Assembly: GCF_003364335.1 (NCBI RefSeq)
Contig: NZ_NXLX01000013.1
Coordinates: 1-45,355 of the forward strand
From: Helicobacter anseris
Lineage (GTDB): Bacteria > Campylobacterota > Campylobacteria > Campylobacterales > Helicobacteraceae
DNA: 45,355 nt
Direction: 5' to 3'
The notes beneath the pieces were generated by a model, which saw nothing but the letters and a program-made list of their open reading frames with translations, was not told the DNA's origin and did no database searches. Position 1 is the first letter of the stretch; the number at the start of each line of letters is the position of its first letter. The position numbers were made by a program, and so were the translations under genes. Of this stretch, positions 16,097-25,720 are shown piece by piece.

Positions 16097-19000
16097 CTGA
16101 ATATATAGTATTAGCAGTTGTAGGAGTTATTGTATTCTTTATTCTAAGAAATCCAAAAAACATAGAAAAGATTAAAAAAATATTTACAGAAATTATTTTG
16201 GATAAATTTTTATTACCAGAATTCAAACTTGACCACAATGCAATCAAGAAAAGCTCTATTCAATTATTGAAAGATACCTCTACTTTTTCTGACAAAATTT
16301 TATTGAGAAGCTATTCAAAACCAGAGAATTGTGATATAGATGATTTTGGTATCTTTTTCTTATGCACTGGTAGAATGGGCATTGGTTTTGAATTAACAAT
16401 GCCTCCAGTGGCAACAAACTCAATCACAGATAATATTAGAGATACGATCCAGAGATTTGATGATATTAAGGATTTGGTAGTTGAAATTAAAACTATTTCC
16501 TCAAAAAATGTAGATTGGTTTTGTAATAATATTGAAAAAGTTTCAAAGTGTAATAGCAAGGTGGGCAATGCTGTTATTCTGAAAAAAATAAAAGAAGACC
16601 ATATCAAAAAAATAAGGCGTTGGACTGATGAAGAGAGTATGAGTGAAAAAAAAGGACTAAGATTTTTTGCAAGAGATTTTAGAACTTTTATTTTTTTCTT
16701 ATTTCCAAAAGGCTACTCACAAGAAAAAATCAAAGATCATTTTGGAACAATTAAATCAGCAATTCCTAATCTAACTGGTATTGAACCCCATTTATTAGTT
16801 GTGCTATATCACGAGATTTTAAAAAACAATTACACAGAAGCATTGCACGACTTACATCAACCAATTAACAAACAAATTGCAAAAGGTATCGAAGTTGATA
16901 TATCTGATAGAAATGGGGTAATAAAAATTGGAAAAGAGAAATTTGCTCGTGTTCTAACAACAAATCGCTACCCAATTCACACAACAGCAACAGATATTCA
17001 AAATGCTTTTTTTGATTTTAATGGATTAAAGGAATATCCAATTACTGGTTCTTTTATGGCTTCTTTGGTATTACATTTTGAGAATGCAAAAAAATTAAAA
17101 AACCAAATATTAAAAAAAGCTACAAAGAATGTAGGTTCTATTGGTTCTTTTATGGAGAGTAAGGAGGGAGGAAAACAAGCCTCTACAAATCCTAATCTTA
17201 AAAATGTGTTAAATGAAAGCAAAGACATAATAGAATACATCAATGATGGTGAAAAAATCGCAGAAGCATTTTATTCTCTCATTATTTTTGAACCTAATCA
17301 AGATAGATTAAGAAAAACTTGCGAGAGTATTAAAAGGAGCTTTAAAAATATTAGTTACGGTGGCTGGGAGATTGAAGAAGAAACTACCCCAATAACTTCA
17401 TTTATGACTTTTATTCACTCACTGCCTTTAAATTTTGATTTAACTACGAAAGATTTTATCAATCGTTACAATCTCTTTTTTTCAAGCAATATCTCTGCAG
17501 TAATGCCAATACTTGGAACTTATAAAGGTGATAATAAACCTGTATTAAAGTTTTTTAATCGCACAGGACAAGTTTGTGGTATCGATTTTTTTAGTGGTGA
17601 AAATAATTACAATGTAAATATCATAGGACAATCAGGAACTGGTAAATCATTTTTAACAAACTCTATCGTTTTGGCTTATTTACAGGCTGGAGCAAAACTA
17701 ACAATCTTTGATATAGGTAAGTCTTATAAACCTCAATGTTCTTTAGTTGGTGGAGAATATATCGTTTTTGATGGCACTAAGGATATTTGTTTGAATTTCT
17801 TTACTTATGCAATTGAGGAAAAAATCTCTGTAGAAAGTTTAAAGGGAAATGATTATCTAACATTCTTGAACACCAAAGTAAATATTAGCTCTGTATCAAA
17901 AGAAGGGTATATTCATATGCTCTCTGATGATACTTTAGAGAGTTGTGTGAAAATTATTGGTGCAATGCTTAATACAGATATTCAAATAATGACTGCAGGA
18001 GTGCAAGAAGAGGTATCTTTAGCAAAAAACATTATTGCAAGTGCTCTTTCTTTGGCTTTTGTAAGAAAAGGTAAAGACGCTGGAATGATTGATGTATCAA
18101 ATGCATTAACTACGCTTAAAAAAGATATAAGCAATGAAGAAACGCTAAATATCATTGATACAATTATCACTGGTATTGCACCTTATTCCAACAAAGACCA
18201 AATCTATTATAAGTATTTTAATGGTGCAAATAATATTAATATTCACTCTGATTTTACTTTAGTTGAAACAGAAGAAATTGCTGGTAAGGCAATTTATAAT
18301 GTTATTTATTTAGCAATGCTTGAGAGAGTTGTGCAAGAGTGTTACTTTGATAGAAGCAAGCAAAAAATTGTTATTTTTGATGAATGTGCTCCATTATTAA
18401 GACACCAAATCGTTGCACCATATCTTGATGACGCTTCAAGAAGATTAAGAAAATATAATGCCTCTATGATTACAGTTACACAAAATCCAGAAGATTTTGA
18501 GGCAAACCCTAGAGCAAAGGCAATATGGCAAAATAGTGATTTCAAATTGTTGCTTCCAATCAAAGATGTAGGACAATACTTCCAAAATGATAGGATACTC
18601 TCAAATTTAAATGATTATCAAAAAAGCTTATTAGAAAGAACAAATTCATTTTTGCCAATTTATAGTGAAATTACTTGTTTTGCTGGGAAAATTACTGAAA
18701 TTCTAAGGCTTAAAGTTACACCAATGGAATACTCTATTTTTACTTCAAAAGCAGATGAAGTTAATAAACGATTAGAATTTCAAAGGAAATATAGCCTTAG
18801 TGAAAATCAAGCAATATTATTTTATGCTTATTTCCTTGAAGGAAATTTTAGTGAGAGTGAGATTTTAGAAAAAGTAAAAAAAGAAACCACTAAAGAGGAT
18901 ACGACCTTTTGGACTGGAGTTTTGAGAAAAGCCATCACAAATAAAAGCGTTATTCCTTTTGCACAGCCCATCTTTAACTCCAATCAACAGATTATTAGTT

Positions 19001-19644
19001 ATGAATTCTTTTTAAAGATTGAGGCTACCAAGCAAGATAGCCCAGAGCTTTTTGGTTTAAATCATTTTTCTGATATTGCAGTAGAACAAAAACTCTTAAC
19101 AAATCTACACAAGCAATTATTTTCCAAAAGTATTAAAATTGCCAAAGAAAAAAATCTTGGTGCTGTTTCATTCAATGTCGATAATTCAGAAATCAATGAA
19201 AATTATTTTTCTTATATGGGAGAGATTTTCAAGAGTTATGATAATGGCGTGGTAATTTTAGAGATTAATAGCGGTTTTTTACGAGAGAGAAACTTAGAAA
19301 ATATTGATAGCTTTATTAATGCTTCAAAAGAATATGAAAATGTGCAAATTGTTATATCTGGGGTTGATTTGGATTTAAATTTGGAAATGATACAAAGAAT
19401 TAAACCAAACTCTATAAAAGTAGATGGAGAGCTAATCAAAACTGCTATTAAAAGAAAAGATCAGACTGATTTGGAGAAACTAAAATTATTTGTGCAAATT
19501 GGCAATACCTATGGAATTGGTATTGTAGCAATGCACATTGAAACTGAAGAAACTTTTACTTTTGCGAAAGATGTCGGTTTTGATTATTTTCAAGGATACT
19601 ATCTTGCAAAACCTGAAAAAGCCGAAGAAATAATTCAATACTAA
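16093..19644 (+). CDS. traC: TraC (VirB4-type ATPase) fused to a degenerate C-terminal EAL domain
   Basis: The protein has 1183 residues; F TraC is about 875. A membrane segment lies at residues 3-18, also unusual for TraC. The TraC/VirB4 motor contains Walker A GQSGTGKS (512-519) and Walker B IFDECAP (D763-E764). From about residue 950 to the end is an EAL-like fold: AQPIF, SYEFFLKI (E971 in place of the EAL glutamate), FNVD (N1028), LEIN (E1057), SIKVD (K1109), AMHIET (E1150) and QGYYLAKP (from Q1167). The DDFG metal-binding pair is absent (ISGVDLD, 1088-1094) and the first Glu of EGVE is Met1147, so hydrolysis of cyclic-di-GMP is unlikely. Binding or protein contact is possible. The motor should drive pilus assembly and DNA transfer at the inner membrane. 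Confidence 0.85.
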   Translation: MTEYIVLAVVGVIVFFILRNPKNIEKIKKIFTEIILDKFLLPEFKLDHNAIKKSSIQLLKDTSTFSDKILLRSYSKPENCDIDDFGIFFLCTGRMGIGFELTMPPVATNSITDNIRDTIQRFDDIKDLVVEIKTISSKNVDWFCNNIEKVSKCNSKVGNAVILKKIKEDHIKKIRRWTDEESMSEKKGLRFFARDFRTFIFFLFPKGYSQEKIKDHFGTIKSAIPNLTGIEPHLLVVLYHEILKNNYTEALHDLHQPINKQIAKGIEVDISDRNGVIKIGKEKFARVLTTNRYPIHTTATDIQNAFFDFNGLKEYPITGSFMASLVLHFENAKKLKNQILKKATKNVGSIGSFMESKEGGKQASTNPNLKNVLNESKDIIEYINDGEKIAEAFYSLIIFEPNQDRLRKTCESIKRSFKNISYGGWEIEEETTPITSFMTFIHSLPLNFDLTTKDFINRYNLFFSSNISAVMPILGTYKGDNKPVLKFFNRTGQVCGIDFFSGENNYNVNIIGQSGTGKSFLTNSIVLAYLQAGAKLTIFDIGKSYKPQCSLVGGEYIVFDGTKDICLNFFTYAIEEKISVESLKGNDYLTFLNTKVNISSVSKEGYIHMLSDDTLESCVKIIGAMLNTDIQIMTAGVQEEVSLAKNIIASALSLAFVRKGKDAGMIDVSNALTTLKKDISNEETLNIIDTIITGIAPYSNKDQIYYKYFNGANNINIHSDFTLVETEEIAGKAIYNVIYLAMLERVVQECYFDRSKQKIVIFDECAPLLRHQIVAPYLDDASRRLRKYNASMITVTQNPEDFEANPRAKAIWQNSDFKLLLPIKDVGQYFQNDRILSNLNDYQKSLLERTNSFLPIYSEITCFAGKITEILRLKVTPMEYSIFTSKADEVNKRLEFQRKYSLSENQAILFYAYFLEGNFSESEILEKVKKETTKEDTTFWTGVLRKAITNKSVIPFAQPIFNSNQQIISYEFFLKIEATKQDSPELFGLNHFSDIAVEQKLLTNLHKQLFSKSIKIAKEKNLGAVSFNVDNSEINENYFSYMGEIFKSYDNGVVILEINSGFLRERNLENIDSFINASKEYENVQIVISGVDLDLNLEMIQRIKPNSIKVDGELIKTAIKRKDQTDLEKLKLFVQIGNTYGIGIVAMHIETEETFTFAKDVGFDYFQGYYLAKPEKAEEIIQY

Positions 19645-19654
19645 GTAGGAAAAA

Positions 19655-21445
19655 ATGCTAAAAAAATTATTTGCTTCTTTTAAAGATAAAAATACTGTTG
19701 GTGGATTAGAAAAAAAGATTATTAAAAATCATAAAGACATTACTTCCATTAAAAACGAACTTTCAAAAGTAAAATTTGGAAACAAAAAATCTGTTTTGCA
19801 AGAAAAGCTAGGAAAACTCTCAAAAGAAAAAGAGAGGCTTGAAGATGAATTATTGAAATTAATAAATAAAGATTGTTTATATCTAGGACTATCCGCAGAT
19901 TTTGATAATCTAAAAAATGGTTTAGAATTAAAATTAGTAAAGTGGGAAGATGTAAGTAACCATTGCCTTGTTTTAGGAACAACAAGGGTTGGTAAAACAA
20001 AGCTAATGCTAAATATTATCAAGCAAAATATCCTAAGAGGCGATAACATTATTGTATGCGACCCAAAGAATGGTATTGACTTAGAGGTTTTTAACAAAAT
20101 GATAGAGTTTGCTGACAATGCCAATAGGATTGATGAGTTTTTATATGTCAATCCTTTTATGCCAAATGCTACGGAATATTTCAACCCTATCTTTAATATG
20201 TCTGATGATGAAGTTGCTTCTTTGATTTCCTCTATCCTCTATCCAGGTGAGGACTCAGATTCTAAATTTTATAGCGGACACGCAGAAACAATTCTAAAAG
20301 CACTTTTATATGCTCTAAGCTATCTTGAAATGAACACTGATCCAAAAAAAGAACTCAAAACACAAATAATAAAAGAGCAATGGCATATTTATGAAATGAT
20401 TAAAACAAAGAATTTAAAGATTGATGAAAATAATTCCAAAGATGTTTTTGATAAGATCGAGACACAAATCATTAATAAAGAACTCGGAACAATTCCAATT
20501 TTTAATAGGAGCTTCTTAACCTTTAGAGATATTTTGTTTTACTTGGACAAAGAAAAAATCAAGCTCCTAAAAACTTCTTGTGAATCTATTCCACCAATAG
20601 ATGAAAAGACGGCTTCATTAAGATCTCAGGTGCTTATTCAAATTGATAAATTTTTACTCTTACCAGATGAATTTAATAGCAAAATTTCATTAGCTTTGGT
20701 GAATTTCCTCTCCTCCCTTTCCATAGGAAGCTTAGGAGATATGCTATGCACGATAAAAATTAATCCAATTGCAGCAAGACTATTTAACAATGAAAAAGGA
20801 TTGATTTTATTAATGCACCCAGTGCCAATGATTGCAAAAAAGACCTCAGAACACCTTGTTAAGGTTATCTTAAAATCTCTTGAAAGTATCTATGGTGGAG
20901 TATCTCTAACTGGTAGAGCTGTAAATAATAGGAGGCTATATATTCATCTTGATGAAGGTGAAAGTGCTTTATATAAGGGTGCTGAGAGTATTCTTAACAA
21001 AGGAGCTGGATTGGGACAAACTATGCTAATTTATACTCAATCAGACGCTGACTTATCTCACAAACTAGGAGAAACACTTGCAAAGGTTTCAAAAGATTCC
21101 CTCAATACCACTTTTATTTTTAAGATGAATGATGTTTCCTCTAAAGAAAAAGTTGTAGAAATGTTTGGACAAAAATACATAATGGAAAGCAATGTTATGT
21201 ATAGAGAAGGGGCTAGTGCTACAAGTTTTAGCAATACAAAAAAGAATTATTTAACGACTTCAAGCATAGATAAATTAGGCGTTGGTGAATGTTTTTTTAT
21301 CAATAAGGATTCTAAAAATAAGCTATTTTTACCCTTTATTTCAGGAGTTGATACTGAAAGATGTCTCGTAGTTACTGATTTGAGAGATGAGGAAAAAATA
21401 ACTAAAATGCTAGTAGATTTAGAAAATAGGAACTTGGGAGTTTAA
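19655..21445 (+). CDS. traD: TraD/VirD4-like type IV coupling ATPase without membrane anchor
   Basis: The 596-residue protein has Walker A GTTRVGKT (108-115), DPKNGIDLEVF just after, and Walker B YIHLDEGES. There is a TraD-type C-terminal ATPase region with glutamine/serine-containing sensor (YTQSDADLSHKLG). Coupling proteins bring relaxase-bound DNA to the secretion channel and normally carry two N-terminal membrane helices. Here the first 95 residues are a Lys/Glu-rich coiled-coil-like helix with no membrane segment. It may be tethered by a partner, perhaps TraC's extra N-terminal helix (speculative). It begins 10 nt after traC and ends 2 nt before the MoxR-like gene. Confidence 0.8.
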   Translation: MLKKLFASFKDKNTVGGLEKKIIKNHKDITSIKNELSKVKFGNKKSVLQEKLGKLSKEKERLEDELLKLINKDCLYLGLSADFDNLKNGLELKLVKWEDVSNHCLVLGTTRVGKTKLMLNIIKQNILRGDNIIVCDPKNGIDLEVFNKMIEFADNANRIDEFLYVNPFMPNATEYFNPIFNMSDDEVASLISSILYPGEDSDSKFYSGHAETILKALLYALSYLEMNTDPKKELKTQIIKEQWHIYEMIKTKNLKIDENNSKDVFDKIETQIINKELGTIPIFNRSFLTFRDILFYLDKEKIKLLKTSCESIPPIDEKTASLRSQVLIQIDKFLLLPDEFNSKISLALVNFLSSLSIGSLGDMLCTIKINPIAARLFNNEKGLILLMHPVPMIAKKTSEHLVKVILKSLESIYGGVSLTGRAVNNRRLYIHLDEGESALYKGAESILNKGAGLGQTMLIYTQSDADLSHKLGETLAKVSKDSLNTTFIFKMNDVSSKEKVVEMFGQKYIMESNVMYREGASATSFSNTKKNYLTTSSIDKLGVGECFFINKDSKNKLFLPFISGVDTERCLVVTDLRDEEKITKMLVDLENRNLGV

Positions 21446-21447
21446 AA

Positions 21448-22761
21448 ATGCGTCCTTTAAAAGAAAGAATACAAAAACTAATAGAAGCACTAGATACAAG
21501 ATTATTAGAGAGAAAAACTCTTATTCGTATCTCGATACTAACTATTTTTTCCAAACACCATATTATGTTATATGGAGTGCCTGGCGTGGCTAAAACCTTT
21601 GCAATTAATAATATTATCAAGATTATTGACAAAGAAGTTGCTTGGCAGATTACAATGTCAAATGAAACTGGACTTGATGATTTAATTCCAGAGCCTCAAA
21701 GAGAAGCTCAAGAAGTTTTAAATGATCCTAGATGTATCCTCTCGCAAAGATTTATTTTCTTAGATGAAATGTTTAAAGGCACTCAAAACCTACTAAACGC
21801 CCTCTTGCCAATTTTAAATGAAAGGGTGTATCAATTAAGCGGTAAAAACTATCCTTTAAAGTTAAATACTGTTTTTGCTGCTAGCAATGAGATACCACAA
21901 GATGATTTTATTGAACCCTTTAGAGATAGGATATTGTTTTGGTTTGATGTTAAAAGACTAGCAGAGCAAGAAAATAAATTAAAATATTACAAAGAAGACT
22001 TTACCGCAGGAAAAGAGCTTGAAGAGATTTTTACTATCGAAGATATTGAAGAGGTTAATGAATATATAGACAAAACAAAAAGTTTAAAAATGAATGAGGA
22101 AATCGCAAAACTCTATGAAAAAATTATAGTAGAAATACTAAGAAACTCTATTTCCTTATCTGATAGAAAATCTGGAAGTGGTTTTATCATTAAAGCCTTA
22201 AAAACATCAGCTGTGTTAAATAATAGGGATAAGATAGATCATAGCGACCTCCTATTAATGAAACATTGCACCTGGACTGATTTAGATCAAAGAGTTTTAG
22301 CTTTTGAAGCAGTTGAACGCTGTATTTTTGGTTCTAAGGCGGCTATACAAAAGAATATTATCAGTTTGATACAAAATTTTAGAGATTTAACTTCAAGGAC
22401 AACGCCAAAAATTGCGGACTTAATAGAACTTATCGTATTTTTAGATTTTACTAAATATGATGAAACTTTAAAAATCTTAAAAAATTACAATCAAGAAATA
22501 CAAGACTTTGAGAAAAAATTAAATGAGCTTTTGACAGATAGAGAGGAAAAAGAAGCAATATTTCAAAGCTGTCTTGATAATGTATTTATTGCAGATGATG
22601 TTTATCAATGTGCTGCACCTTATAAAGAAGAAGAAGTCATTGATATGATTGATGAGCTTGTTACATTATTTGAGATAGAAAAAAACAATATTCAAAAGAA
22701 AATTGATGAATTGGATAGTTACGATAAATACCATCTTGCATTTAATCAAGCAAACTCATAA
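21448..22761 (+). CDS. MoxR/RavA-type AAA+ ATPase
   Basis: The 437-residue protein has Walker A GVPGVAKT (43-50), Walker B FIFLDEMFKG (D-E around residue 110), the MoxR-typical LLNALLPILNER, sensor 1 FAASNEIP and an arginine-finger region DFIEPFRDRI. MoxR AAA+ proteins are chaperone-like remodelling ATPases usually paired with a von Willebrand A-domain protein; no such partner is seen here. The C-terminal 150 residues form acidic helices. Its location between coupling protein and TraF is not standard for F-type transfer operons. Remodelling of the transfer complex or of the coupling protein is a plausible but unproven role. Confidence 0.85.
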   Translation: MRPLKERIQKLIEALDTRLLERKTLIRISILTIFSKHHIMLYGVPGVAKTFAINNIIKIIDKEVAWQITMSNETGLDDLIPEPQREAQEVLNDPRCILSQRFIFLDEMFKGTQNLLNALLPILNERVYQLSGKNYPLKLNTVFAASNEIPQDDFIEPFRDRILFWFDVKRLAEQENKLKYYKEDFTAGKELEEIFTIEDIEEVNEYIDKTKSLKMNEEIAKLYEKIIVEILRNSISLSDRKSGSGFIIKALKTSAVLNNRDKIDHSDLLLMKHCTWTDLDQRVLAFEAVERCIFGSKAAIQKNIISLIQNFRDLTSRTTPKIADLIELIVFLDFTKYDETLKILKNYNQEIQDFEKKLNELLTDREEKEAIFQSCLDNVFIADDVYQCAAPYKEEEVIDMIDELVTLFEIEKNNIQKKIDELDSYDKYHLAFNQANS

Positions 22762-22772
22762 AAGGATAACAA

Positions 22773-23882
22773 ATGAAGATTATACTTAGTTTTTTACTAG
22801 CTTTTTTTACTTTATATGCTATTGACAATAAAAACAATGTAGTTAGCAAGGGTTATAATGCTTATGAGGATATTGAAACACCTTCTCCATCAGATGTATT
22901 TCAAGATATTTTAAAAGAGTTAAAAACTCAAACAGCTATACAGAAAGAAATTTTAGAGATACTCAAAACTACCACAGGCTTACCAAAAAAAGTGGTAATA
23001 AATGGCAAAGAATGTATTGAAAATTCTAGTGCTGATTGTTTTGTTATGCCTATAACTGGGGACGCATTAAAAATACCAGTAATGAGAAAATGGATAGAAA
23101 ATCCAAGTGTTGAGAATGCTTTAGAGTATTATAAATGGCAATCAAAATATCTAAATCATACTTTTAATGCAGGCTATTCTCTAAACTTCGCTTCTATGAA
23201 AATTCCAAATCCTTTTATCGGTGCTTCTCCTGTAATGCAAGGTGGAAATAATGACTCCTCATATCAGCAAAAAGAGCAGTTAGATAAAATCATTCAGAAA
23301 AATGCAAGGAATCTAACACTGCAAATCCTCTTAGGGAAAGATACTTTTGATATTGATTACACAGTTAGGATTTTTGATATATACAAAGATATTAAATCTT
23401 TAGGCGTAGATGTTAAATTTGTTTTTAAAGATCAAAAGTCTTTTAATCTCTTTAGAGAATTTCACTACAAAGCACCAAACAAGGAATACAAAAAGAATTT
23501 TGATAGCATATCTCAAAAGGACATTATTATTGATAGTGAATTTTTTGATAAGATGAAAGTCCATCTCACTCCAATTTACTTACTATCCTATATCAATGAA
23601 AACAACGACAAAAATATAAATGAGGTTATCGGTGCTGGTAGAGAAAAGCTAGATACCATAAGGAAGAAAATTCAAAACTTCTTAATTCTTTTCAATATTT
23701 CCAAACCTAGTGAATTTAATGATCAACAAAGCAGTGATATTCCTATCGACAAGAATATAAGAGAACTAGAAGAGGAAAATATTATTGAAAAAAATAGTGA
23801 AGAAGGAAAAAGAGCTAAAGATTTTAAAGAGTTGTTAGAAAAAATGAAAAAGGAGAATAATAGTGCTAAAAAAGATTTTTAA
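22773..23882 (+). CDS. traF: TraF-like periplasmic pilus-assembly protein
   Basis: The 369-residue protein has a signal peptide (about residues 1-16). The central segment NPSVENALEYYKWQSKYLNH corresponds to the 'P-T-x-E-N-v-x-x-Y-x-x-x-Q' region of TraF/TrbB-class proteins. It is followed by a thioredoxin-like stretch with the strand pattern LTLQILLG, a variable insert, PIYLL and a G-AGREKLDTIRKKI end. The usual redox C-x-x-C is absent; the only two cysteines are in CIENSSADC, upstream. So it probably keeps the structural but not the disulfide role. A long acidic C-terminal tail overlaps the next gene by 20 nt. Confidence 0.7.
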   Translation: MKIILSFLLAFFTLYAIDNKNNVVSKGYNAYEDIETPSPSDVFQDILKELKTQTAIQKEILEILKTTTGLPKKVVINGKECIENSSADCFVMPITGDALKIPVMRKWIENPSVENALEYYKWQSKYLNHTFNAGYSLNFASMKIPNPFIGASPVMQGGNNDSSYQQKEQLDKIIQKNARNLTLQILLGKDTFDIDYTVRIFDIYKDIKSLGVDVKFVFKDQKSFNLFREFHYKAPNKEYKKNFDSISQKDIIIDSEFFDKMKVHLTPIYLLSYINENNDKNINEVIGAGREKLDTIRKKIQNFLILFNISKPSEFNDQQSSDIPIDKNIRELEEENIIEKNSEEGKRAKDFKELLEKMKKENNSAKKDF

Positions 23883-25710
23883 TCTAATTTTTGTTTTAAT
23901 TTTTGCTACATCAAATACACTTGCTGCAAGTGGTTTAGATGATTTTTGGAATAGTATGAAAGAGGGGTTCAATAACTCTAAATTCGGGCAATTTTTTAAT
24001 GATAGAGGTTGGAGTAATTTTACAAATTCTACTTATAACCAAACAGGTGATAGTTATGGAGGTTCTTATATTGGTGGAAGTGGTAGTTTTAGATTCTCTG
24101 ATGATCAATCTTCCTATAAACCCTGGATAGATTGGGAAGCCCCAAGTGTAGAAGCAGATTGTAATGGTTTAAAATTTAATCTAGGTTTTGCTTCATTGGT
24201 TGATTTTGATGATATTGCAGAAAATTTAGGGAATGTAGGAGGGGCAGTTATTTTTGGTATCCTTGTTGCATTGATTAATTCTCTACCTACACTAAATCAA
24301 GCATTCTCACAAATTAAGGCTCTTGTTCAATACATTCAGAACTTACTAAGAAATGCCTGTAATTTCTCTAAAAACATTGCTTCAGATCTCATTAAACAAG
24401 GACAAAATTATTTAAAAGACCAAGCAAGTCAGCCTGACGCAGGATTTGCGATGAAAACTGCCAATATTTTTGCAAATGGGCAAGACTATCTTAGCAGTGC
24501 AAACAATCTTGTAAATACAACAGTTAGTGAATATAAAACTAAATTCCTTAATGCTGTGAAGGGTAAAAATGGTGGTGCTTCAGATACTGGTAAAAAACTA
24601 TCAAATGAATATGAAAGAATGGCGGAATCTTTTTACCGTGTAGGTTATTTCCCTAGTATTTTGATAAGTCAATATTTACCAGAAAATGATGTTATTGCTA
24701 AAAAAGTTGTTCCTCTTACCATAGCAGATATTAGTGTTAATGGTTCATTGGATCTATCCTCTCCAAAAACTTTCTATCTTCTTGCTGTTAATATTGTAGG
24801 AGATCCAGAGGGTATGTCAGCTAATGCATTAGCAGATCTGCAATTCTCAAAAAATGGAAAAACAATCGTTGATTTCAATAATGCAATGATTGCAAATGGT
24901 AAGGTTGATAGCTCTTATGATCAAATTAGCAATCATTTTGCAGAAGAGAAATTTGCTCAAGAAAAAGGCGATGTTAAATTATCACCTCCTACACCAAATG
25001 TTCTTGTAGGTGGAAAATCACAAACATTCTTACACGATTTGCTCTATGGCACAACAAGTAAAACCATTAAAATAGACTCTCAAAAGATTGCCTATGCACA
25101 AACAGTGTCTAAGTCAAACAAAGTCTATCAAATGTTTAGAACTCTCCAAAATCAAGGTAAATCTCAAACAGTTAAATGGGAAGGATTAGAGACTGAGAGC
25201 TTAAAAGCAATCGTATGTATTTTAAAAAGAAGCTCAAGCAATACAAGAGTAGCTAGTGTCGTTTATGAAGACGCCAATAATGTTAGTTGCAATGGAAATA
25301 TATCTAATAGCTCTAGCACTAATGAAAGTTTTGCTCTAATTGCTCCTGATTGGGCGGTGAAAATTAATGAAATTGTTTTGTTTGCTTTAGATTATTTGAA
25401 AAATAAACCTACCTTCTCAGGAACAATGGACGGAGAAAGAGCAAAATCTTTAGCTATTTTACTTGCAAAGCAAAATGCTATATACTACGCCCAATTCTTG
25501 ATGGACAATATTAGAAATATTTATGAAAATAACACCACTAGCATAAAATCTGAAAGCATTAAGAATAAAGATAAATTGATGAATGAACTAAGAAAATACA
25601 AAAATGACTTGGAAGAAGAGTTGGAAAAACAAATCAATTTACTAAATAATTTTGAGACTATGTATGACAATGCTGGTAAAAAGAAAAAGGCTCAATCTAT
25701 CCAAAAATAA
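23863..25710 (+). CDS. traH: TraH-like F-type pilus assembly / mating protein
   Basis: The gene encodes 615 residues from a GTG start with AAGGAG upstream; the start lies inside the end of traF. After a signal peptide (about 1-22) come the Gly/Ser/Tyr-rich YGGSYIGGSGSFRFSDD and the ADCNGLKFNLGFASLVDFDD segment, which parallel the GG-S-x-x-x-R and GCGGID/F-x-G-x-F-SFI segments of TraH (PF06122). A hydrophobic stretch (VGGAVIFGILVALINSLPTL) and a coiled-coil C-terminus follow, as in F TraH. TraH acts in the outer-membrane/periplasm during pilus extension and mating-pair stabilisation. Confidence 0.8.
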   Translation: MLKKIFNLIFVLIFATSNTLAASGLDDFWNSMKEGFNNSKFGQFFNDRGWSNFTNSTYNQTGDSYGGSYIGGSGSFRFSDDQSSYKPWIDWEAPSVEADCNGLKFNLGFASLVDFDDIAENLGNVGGAVIFGILVALINSLPTLNQAFSQIKALVQYIQNLLRNACNFSKNIASDLIKQGQNYLKDQASQPDAGFAMKTANIFANGQDYLSSANNLVNTTVSEYKTKFLNAVKGKNGGASDTGKKLSNEYERMAESFYRVGYFPSILISQYLPENDVIAKKVVPLTIADISVNGSLDLSSPKTFYLLAVNIVGDPEGMSANALADLQFSKNGKTIVDFNNAMIANGKVDSSYDQISNHFAEEKFAQEKGDVKLSPPTPNVLVGGKSQTFLHDLLYGTTSKTIKIDSQKIAYAQTVSKSNKVYQMFRTLQNQGKSQTVKWEGLETESLKAIVCILKRSSSNTRVASVVYEDANNVSCNGNISNSSSTNESFALIAPDWAVKINEIVLFALDYLKNKPTFSGTMDGERAKSLAILLAKQNAIYYAQFLMDNIRNIYENNTTSIKSESIKNKDKLMNELRKYKNDLEEELEKQINLLNNFETMYDNAGKKKKAQSIQK

Positions 25711-25720
25711 AAGGATTTGA

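Noticed and set aside
18930-19644. Active cyclic-di-GMP phosphodiesterase
   Set aside because: The DDFG pair and the first Glu of EGVE are missing, so catalysis is improbable even though the fold is recognisable.
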